64,000 nt of DNA, taken from positions 218,920-282,919 of the forward strand of contig DKQK01000025.1 in the NCBI GenBank assembly GCA_002471665.1, read 5' to 3'. Of this stretch, positions 59,140 to 64,000 are shown piece after piece (position 1 is the first letter of the stretch; every line of letters starts with the position of its first letter). The translations under genes were made by a program, and so were the position numbers. Source of the DNA: Gammaproteobacteria bacterium UBA7310 (GTDB taxonomy: Bacteria; Pseudomonadota; Gammaproteobacteria; Pseudomonadales; Ketobacteraceae). Under the pieces are notes generated by a model. That model worked only from the letters and a program-made list of their open reading frames with translations. It did no database searches and was not told the DNA's origin.

Positions 59140-60762
59140 TTAAAACTGCCAGCTATAACTGGCCTCCAGCAGGATCGCGTCCACAGACGTTTCAATATCC
59201 ATTCCCGCATAGGGGTTATACAGAATATTGCTGTACGGATCATCGCTGTTGGAATTGGTACTGCTGCCGGCGGGGATATCCGCCTCCGCACGCATATAGC
59301 CCAAAGCAAAATCAAAGTGCTTGCCCTGCTTCCAGTCAAAACCAAAACCAATGGTATAAAGGTTGGCGTCGCCAAAGGGCAGTAACACACCCTGTTTATC
59401 ATCAGGAATGGACGATGTGCGGGGCTCCCAACCAAACCGCAGGGTTAAACGGTCGCTGTACTGATGCTCTACCCCAAACGCCAGATTCCAGGTGCTCTCA
59501 TAATGTCGGGGAATAATCAGAGTGTCGTCGGTGGCGTATTCCGGGGCCAGGGCGGCGGCAACTCCGTTGAATTCCTGCTTGGTGTCATACTCGATTTTAA
59601 GACCTTCCCAAACACCCCAATCGGTCCATTTGGCATCCATATTGAACTTCCACCGGGGCAGGATTTGCACACTGATGCCCGTGGAAAAATGCGCCGGGTA
59701 CTTGAGGTTAACGGTGGCATCACCGGTCTGCTCTGCCAGGCCCACCGGCAGCCCCAATAAACTGGAAAGGGCACCAAGCTCATCATTAATCTTGCCGAAT
59801 ATTGCCTGCCAGTCCTCTGAATAAGTCATTCGATAGCTACCGGTCATGCGTTGCTTGGCTTCCATCTGATAGACAAAACCCCAGGTGAGCCAGGGCGTTG
59901 GCTCCCACAGCGCTCCAAAAACTGCATTGACGGACAAAGGAGTTTCAACGTCCACCTCCAATCCGACAGCGTATTCGTAGGGGCTCATGGTCTCCCCGCA
60001 AAAGGTGAACAGGCCCGACAGGCAGCCACCCTCGTCCAGATCGTCAAGCAGGTTATTTACCACTCCCAATGCCAGGTGGTTCACTCTGAGATCGGTATAA
60101 GCAGAAATGCCTGCATATGAGAAATGAATGCCCGCGCCAACGGACCATTCGTCATTGAGCTGGAAACCGATGGTGGGGGAAAAGTAGGTAATCCGAGTCA
60201 GGGCCATTTCCTTACCCATAAAGCGCCCCGGGTCATCATCGTCACGCAGGTAGCCTGCCGCCAGTGGCGCAAATGCCGCGGTTCCCAGAGTGTAATCCTT
60301 GCCTTCGGGGCGAAATGCCGCACCCCCGGTTGGCACAATGATAAAAGGCAGCGGCCACTCCTGCCTGCCATCCACAAATGGCACTTTCACCATGATGGTA
60401 TCGGTTTCACTGTGGGAATTTTCAACCGGATCGGTTTCCCCAAGTGCCCAAATGTCAATTTGCTCCTGGGCCCTGGAGGAGTAACTGCCAAAATCGGCCT
60501 GCAGGTTAAAATGGGCAAAGGCCAGTTTGAACAGCCCCTCACGCCCATGCACCCTGGCCAGGCCTGCGGGGTTAAAATGAATGGAATCGATTCCGGGGGG
60601 ATCCGCCGTAACAGCGTTACCCAGGGCCAGGGCCTTGGGATTGGAGATCGTCAAATTCTCAGACAATGCAGCAAAGGATACCTGAGAAGCAAGCAACAGG
60701 GCAGACGCAGACAGCCGCAAAGCCCTACATCTGAGCTGCCGACTGGCAGAATTTTTCAACAT
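59140..60762 (-). CDS. FadL-family outer-membrane long-chain fatty acid transporter, 540 aa
   Basis: A beta-barrel channel for hydrophobic substrates. The signal peptide ends near VSFAALSE (about residue 32). The N-terminal hatch has the FadL hallmark NPAGLARV (about 67), and the protein ends in EASYSWQF, a barrel-closing aromatic residue. The length is somewhat above the E. coli protein. It could import fatty acids, alkanes or terpenoids and would supply the acyl-CoA pathways in this window. GAGGGAATCC precedes the ATG. It is divergent from prc across about 420 bases. Confidence 0.9.
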   Translation of the reverse strand: MLKNSASRQLRCRALRLSASALLLASQVSFAALSENLTISNPKALALGNAVTADPPGIDSIHFNPAGLARVHGREGLFKLAFAHFNLQADFGSYSSRAQEQIDIWALGETDPVENSHSETDTIMVKVPFVDGRQEWPLPFIIVPTGGAAFRPEGKDYTLGTAAFAPLAAGYLRDDDDPGRFMGKEMALTRITYFSPTIGFQLNDEWSVGAGIHFSYAGISAYTDLRVNHLALGVVNNLLDDLDEGGCLSGLFTFCGETMSPYEYAVGLEVDVETPLSVNAVFGALWEPTPWLTWGFVYQMEAKQRMTGSYRMTYSEDWQAIFGKINDELGALSSLLGLPVGLAEQTGDATVNLKYPAHFSTGISVQILPRWKFNMDAKWTDWGVWEGLKIEYDTKQEFNGVAAALAPEYATDDTLIIPRHYESTWNLAFGVEHQYSDRLTLRFGWEPRTSSIPDDKQGVLLPFGDANLYTIGFGFDWKQGKHFDFALGYMRAEADIPAGSSTNSNSDDPYSNILYNPYAGMDIETSVDAILLEASYSWQF

Positions 60763-61181
60763 GGATTCCCTCTACTTCACCAGCAGGCTCAAACAGGAGC
60801 CTTCAAATTGTTGTTTTTATTAGCAATAAGCCATGTCTCAAGTACTCAGAATGGGTAATTTGAATACACACTACACTCAATCACCACCCCACTCTTGTGA
60901 GACATATTTCAATGAATGTCTAGTCTATCCCCTGCCATGAACTTTTCAAGTTGTTTTTTGTATGCCCGATAACCGCCCTGCTTTCCTTTAAGTTTCAATA
61001 AATTAGATACTTATCACGTTTGCGCTGAGGCACGGATGGCGGATTGGGTTACACTTATGAAACGTCGTGGATAGAACGCGCTTGATCTGTGTCCAATGTA
61101 CGTAATATGGTTGGATGCGTACTACGCAAACCTGTTTTGTTTACTTTGCAGCCGTTAATAAAAGCTGATGTTGGTATTGTC
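60763..61181. other. 419-base divergent intergenic region fadL / prc
   Basis: No gene is supported. It contains an imperfect 20-base palindrome at 60901-60920 (GACAT ... ATGTC with TTCA-A-TGAA inside), about 140 bases upstream of fadL, which could bind a regulator. A short AT-rich dyad AACTT-TTC-AAGTT with a T-run lies near 60939. No clear promoter was seen. Confidence 0.4.
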
Positions 61182-63308
61182 ATGACTCTAATAAAAACGC
61201 CCGCCCTCCGGTTCCTGTCTACCTCAGTATTCGCCATCGCGATCTGTATTCTGGGCAGCAGTGTGCAGGCCAGCCTTCCCCAGGCACAGGAAACCCTGAA
61301 ACCCACACGGGCTCAGGCGATCACCTCAGTTCGGATTCTCGATGGTGTAAATCGCTATCACATGCGTAAACATGACCTGGATGACACGCTCTCCAGCGAG
61401 TTTCTTGATAACTATCTGCAGTCTTTGGATGGTGGCAAAGCTTACTTCATGGCAGCGGATATTGCTGACTTTGAGCGCTACCGCGCCCAGCTCGACGATG
61501 CCCTGCAACGCTCCAATCTGCAGCCGGCGTTTGAAATCTTCAATCGCTACCAAAAGCGCATCAGTGAACGCCTTGAGTACTCACTTGGCCTGATAGCGCA
61601 AGGCTTGGATGCTCTGGATTTCAGTAAGGATGAAACCCTGGAGCGGGATCCTGAAAAAAGTACCTGGGCAAAAGATGAAAATGCCCTCAACGATCTTTCC
61701 CGCCGGCGCCTGAAAGATACGGTCATCACCATGCGCCTGATGGGTAAAACCGATGAGGAAATCAAAGAAACTCTGGAGCGGCGTTACCGCAATCAATTGA
61801 ATCGGGTAAAACAGGCCAACAGCGAAGACGCCTTCGAAATTTACATGAATGCGTTCACCCAGATTTACGATCCGCACACGCAGTATTTCTCACCCAAAGT
61901 GTCAGAAAACTTCGACATCAATATGAGCCTCCAACTGGAGGGTATTGGAGCGGTATTGCAAAGTGATGACGAGTACACCAAGGTCGTAAGCCTGGTAACC
62001 GGCGGCCCCGCCGAGAAAGGGCAGCAGCTGAAAGAAGCCGACCGTATCATCGGAGTTGGGCAAAGCCGCGCAGAGATTATTGATGTGGTCGGCTGGCGTC
62101 TGGATGAAGTGGTTCAACGAATTCGCGGCAAGAAAGACACCATGGTATTTCTGGAAGTGATTCCAGGGGATTCAAAAAGTGATTCAGACACAAAAGTGAT
62201 CAGTATCAAGCGAGACACCGTAAATCTGGAAGATCGTGCCGCGCAATCGGAAATCATGGAAATCGAAACGCCTGACGGCAAGCAGAAGATCGGCATCATT
62301 AACGTGCCCACCTTTTATGCCAATCTGGAGTGCTTGAAGAATGCCGGAAGTCAATGCCGTTCCACCACGTTCGACGTGGCCCACCTGATCGAAGATCTGA
62401 AGAAACAACAGGTCGATGGGCTGGTGATTGATCTACGCAACAACGGCGGTGGCTCTCTGACTGAAGTCAACCAAATGCTTGGCCTGTTCATCAAAACTGG
62501 CCCAACGGTACAGATCAAATCGTTCAATGGCAGCATTGAAGTACTGGAAGATCATGATCCGGATGTTCTGTACGACGGACCTCTGGCCGTTATGGTTAAC
62601 CGTCTGAGTGCTTCCGCGTCAGAGATTTTTGCCGGGGCCATACAGGATTACCAGCGTGGCATTATTGTGGGCGACCGCACCTTTGGCAAAGGCACCGTAC
62701 AATCGCTGCAACCACTGAATTATGGTTCACGCGGGGATCGTCTCAAGGTCACTATGGCCAAATTCTATCGCGTGTCCGGCTTCAGCAATCAACATGCGGG
62801 CATTGTTCCAGACATCGAATTTCCCAGCCTGATTGATCATGACGAAATCGGTGAAAGCTCCCTGCCACACGCCCTGCCTTCCGACCAGATACGCCCGGCA
62901 CGCTATCATCGTGACCCCATGCTGGAAACCAACCTCACGTATTTGCGCACAGCCCACGAAGAGCGGGTAGACCACAATCCTGAGTTTCAGTACGTAAAAG
63001 ATCAGATGGCAAGCATTGAAACTGCGCGCGCCAAAACAAAAGTAAGCCTCAACTGGAAAACCCGGCAGCAGGAGAAAAAAGAGTTGGAGCAACGTCGGTT
63101 AACCATTGAAAACAAACGCCGTGAAGCACTGGGTGAAAAGCCATTTAAAACCTTTGAAGAACTGGAAGCCAGTCTGGAAGAAAAATCCGAGAGCGCCGCA
63201 TCGCGTCACGGCCAGATCGACATTGACTATGAGTTAAAAGAGACTGGAAAAATATTGTCGGATTACATAGCCCTGCAATCTCCCCAAACCCGAATGGCGC
63301 AGCATTAA
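61182..63308 (+). CDS. prc: carboxy-terminal processing protease Prc (Tsp), S41 family, 708 aa
   Basis: A periplasmic protease that degrades proteins with nonpolar C-termini and trims cell-wall hydrolases. The signal peptide is about residues 1-36 (ends SVQAS). A helical N-domain (about 50-235) is followed by a PDZ domain (about 240-330) and the S41 core, with Ser478 in SASASEI and Lys503 in FGKG at the same 25-residue spacing as in E. coli. A C-terminal DUF3340-like region follows. The start was set at ATG 61182, directly before the signal peptide; a GTG 31 codons upstream would bury it. Its stop overlaps the next start by one base. Confidence 0.93.
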   Translation: MTLIKTPALRFLSTSVFAIAICILGSSVQASLPQAQETLKPTRAQAITSVRILDGVNRYHMRKHDLDDTLSSEFLDNYLQSLDGGKAYFMAADIADFERYRAQLDDALQRSNLQPAFEIFNRYQKRISERLEYSLGLIAQGLDALDFSKDETLERDPEKSTWAKDENALNDLSRRRLKDTVITMRLMGKTDEEIKETLERRYRNQLNRVKQANSEDAFEIYMNAFTQIYDPHTQYFSPKVSENFDINMSLQLEGIGAVLQSDDEYTKVVSLVTGGPAEKGQQLKEADRIIGVGQSRAEIIDVVGWRLDEVVQRIRGKKDTMVFLEVIPGDSKSDSDTKVISIKRDTVNLEDRAAQSEIMEIETPDGKQKIGIINVPTFYANLECLKNAGSQCRSTTFDVAHLIEDLKKQQVDGLVIDLRNNGGGSLTEVNQMLGLFIKTGPTVQIKSFNGSIEVLEDHDPDVLYDGPLAVMVNRLSASASEIFAGAIQDYQRGIIVGDRTFGKGTVQSLQPLNYGSRGDRLKVTMAKFYRVSGFSNQHAGIVPDIEFPSLIDHDEIGESSLPHALPSDQIRPARYHRDPMLETNLTYLRTAHEERVDHNPEFQYVKDQMASIETARAKTKVSLNWKTRQQEKKELEQRRLTIENKRREALGEKPFKTFEELEASLEEKSESAASRHGQIDIDYELKETGKILSDYIALQSPQTRMAQH

Positions 63309-63718
63309 TGGCATTTTCGCTTCACCCCCAGCTGGCCGCCGATACGTTTCAGGTTCGCGAAGAAGAAGATCTGCTGGTACTGCTGATGAATGATCGGCAG
63401 TACCCTTGGTTTATTGTTGTACCCAAAATAGATGGCGTACGCGAATGGCATGAGCTGCCCCAGGAAACACAAGTCAGACTTCATCTCTATTGTGTAGAAC
63501 TGGGTAAGGCTATTGCAGAAGGCTTTGGCAGTACCAAGATCAATACGGCTGCTTTGGGTAATATGGTCAGCCAACTCCATGTTCATGTGATTGGCAGAAA
63601 TCAGCAGGATTCTGCCTGGCCAAAGCCGGTATGGGGGTTATTTCCACCTGCTCCTATGAACAAGCAGGAAGCTCAATCCAGGTCAAACATCATCAACGAT
63701 TATTTTAACCAGCACTGA
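63308..63718 (+). CDS. HIT domain protein with variant triad, 136 aa
   Basis: A small nucleotide hydrolase or transferase of the histidine triad superfamily. The motif reads QLHVHVIGR instead of HxHxH: the first His is Gln, while the nucleophile-equivalent middle His and the last remain. Similar QLHVHV proteins are common in gammaproteobacteria (from memory). An N-terminal region with DRQYPWFIVVPK forms the nucleotide pocket. It overlaps the prc stop by one base (TAATG), so it is coupled to it. Confidence 0.88.
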   Translation: MAFSLHPQLAADTFQVREEEDLLVLLMNDRQYPWFIVVPKIDGVREWHELPQETQVRLHLYCVELGKAIAEGFGSTKINTAALGNMVSQLHVHVIGRNQQDSAWPKPVWGLFPPAPMNKQEAQSRSNIINDYFNQH

Positions 63719-63730
63719 TCTAAGGATCGC

Positions 63731-64000
63731 ATGCGCGCACTGGCTTCAATCCCATGCTCAATGAGCCACCTTGTACTAATAGTGGCGGCGTTGATGATGC
63801 CTGCATTGGCAGCAGCCACACCTGAGAGGGTTTTCATCAACGACTACAACAGTGTCAATGAACTCGGTTCCAGTCTGCAGATTCTGGAAGATCCGCAGGG
63901 TAACAAACGGGTCAGTAACTTTCTAAAAAACGAGAACGAAGACGACTGGTTCAACTCAGAAGAGACTGTACCCAATTTCGGCTACAGCCAGTCTATATTC
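63731..64000 (+). CDS. N-terminus of a membrane sensor, 7TM-DISM type (cut by window end)
   Basis: An open frame from ATG 63731 (AAGGA upstream) to the last base gives 90 residues. The signal peptide is about residues 1-28 (LIVAALMMPALAAA). The mature start, with LGSSLQILEDPQGNKRVSNF and VPNFGYSQS, matches the beginning of a 7TMR-DISM extracellular sensor domain. Such proteins usually continue into seven membrane helices and a histidine kinase or GGDEF output, which lies outside the window. It follows the HIT gene by 12 bases. Confidence 0.75.
   Translation, partial: MRALASIPCSMSHLVLIVAALMMPALAAATPERVFINDYNSVNELGSSLQILEDPQGNKRVSNFLKNENEDDWFNSEETVPNFGYSQSIF

Noticed and set aside
1..64000. 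Mobile elements, prophage, CRISPR arrays
   Set aside because: No transposase, integrase, phage structural gene, or regularly spaced repeats were found; the only tandem repeat is three 13-base copies at 52190.

Overview
The window reads as chromosome of a gammaproteobacterium of the Pseudomonadales/Alcanivorax type. The evidence is the gene order ihfB-lapA-lapB-pyrF-comEA, the block infC-rpmI-rplT-pheST-ihfA-merR with tRNA-Pro, uvrB next to a class I aminotransferase, and the unusual density of acyl-CoA genes (acyl-CoA dehydrogenases, thiolase, thioesterases, acyl-CoA synthetase, FadL, desaturase, phasin). A marine lipid- or hydrocarbon-using genus such as Ketobacter or Alcanivorax would fit; the genus is inference only. 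No phage, insertion sequence or CRISPR array was seen.

Layout. 0-0.5 kb: end of a tRNA-Asp, tRNA-Val and a small unknown protein. 0.5-12.8 kb: two TetR regulators, then a complete acyclic-terpene (citronellol/geraniol-type) catabolic cluster, atuABCDEF, with a FATP-type acyl-CoA synthetase behind it. A perfect palindrome sits between the -35 and -10 of the atuA promoter. 12.8-20.7 kb: single genes for an orphan Xre/MbcA-like antitoxin, a nitronate monooxygenase-like flavoprotein, an unknown 230-residue protein, an EstB-like serine hydrolase, a phasin, a DesB-like desaturase, a thiolase and a lipocalin, most of them separated by strong hairpin terminators.

20.8-37.4 kb is a housekeeping block, almost all on the minus strand: tRNA-Pro, merR, ihfA, pheT, pheS, rplT, rpmI, infC (ATT start), tRNA-Val, a UDP-glucuronate epimerase-like gene, uvrB, manC/algA, an aminotransferase, then tRNA-Asn and an acyl-CoA thioesterase on the plus strand, mlaC-like, comEA-like, pyrF, lapB, lapA and ihfB. 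Both IHF subunits therefore lie about 16 kb apart, in a region corresponding to the flanks of the Pseudomonas O-antigen locus.

37.7-46.4 kb: a rhomboid protease with large extra domains, an acyl-CoA dehydrogenase, the tesA / ybbA-ybbP lysophospholipase-ABC module and the ABC-F protein Uup. 46.5-49.7 kb: a three-gene signalling operon of a membrane chemoreceptor-like protein without a sensor domain, a STAS anti-sigma antagonist, and a receiver-PP2C-HATPase fusion (HsbR/HsbA-type partner switch). 49.7-55.6 kb: an AraC regulator, an acyl-CoA dehydrogenase, a hydroxyacyl-CoA-dehydrogenase-like SDR, a thioesterase, a SirB2 protein and a DUF2804 protein. 55.6-58.2 kb: a short PstS-like periplasmic protein and a porin with a structured leader that may contain a small RNA. 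58.2-64 kb: a DUF503 protein, a SixA-like phosphatase, FadL, Prc protease, a HIT protein, and the start of a 7TM-DISM-type sensor cut by the window end.

Together the accessory genes describe uptake (FadL, porin), activation (FATP-type ligase), beta-oxidation and terpenoid oxidation, and storage (phasin) of lipids, embedded in conserved core genes.
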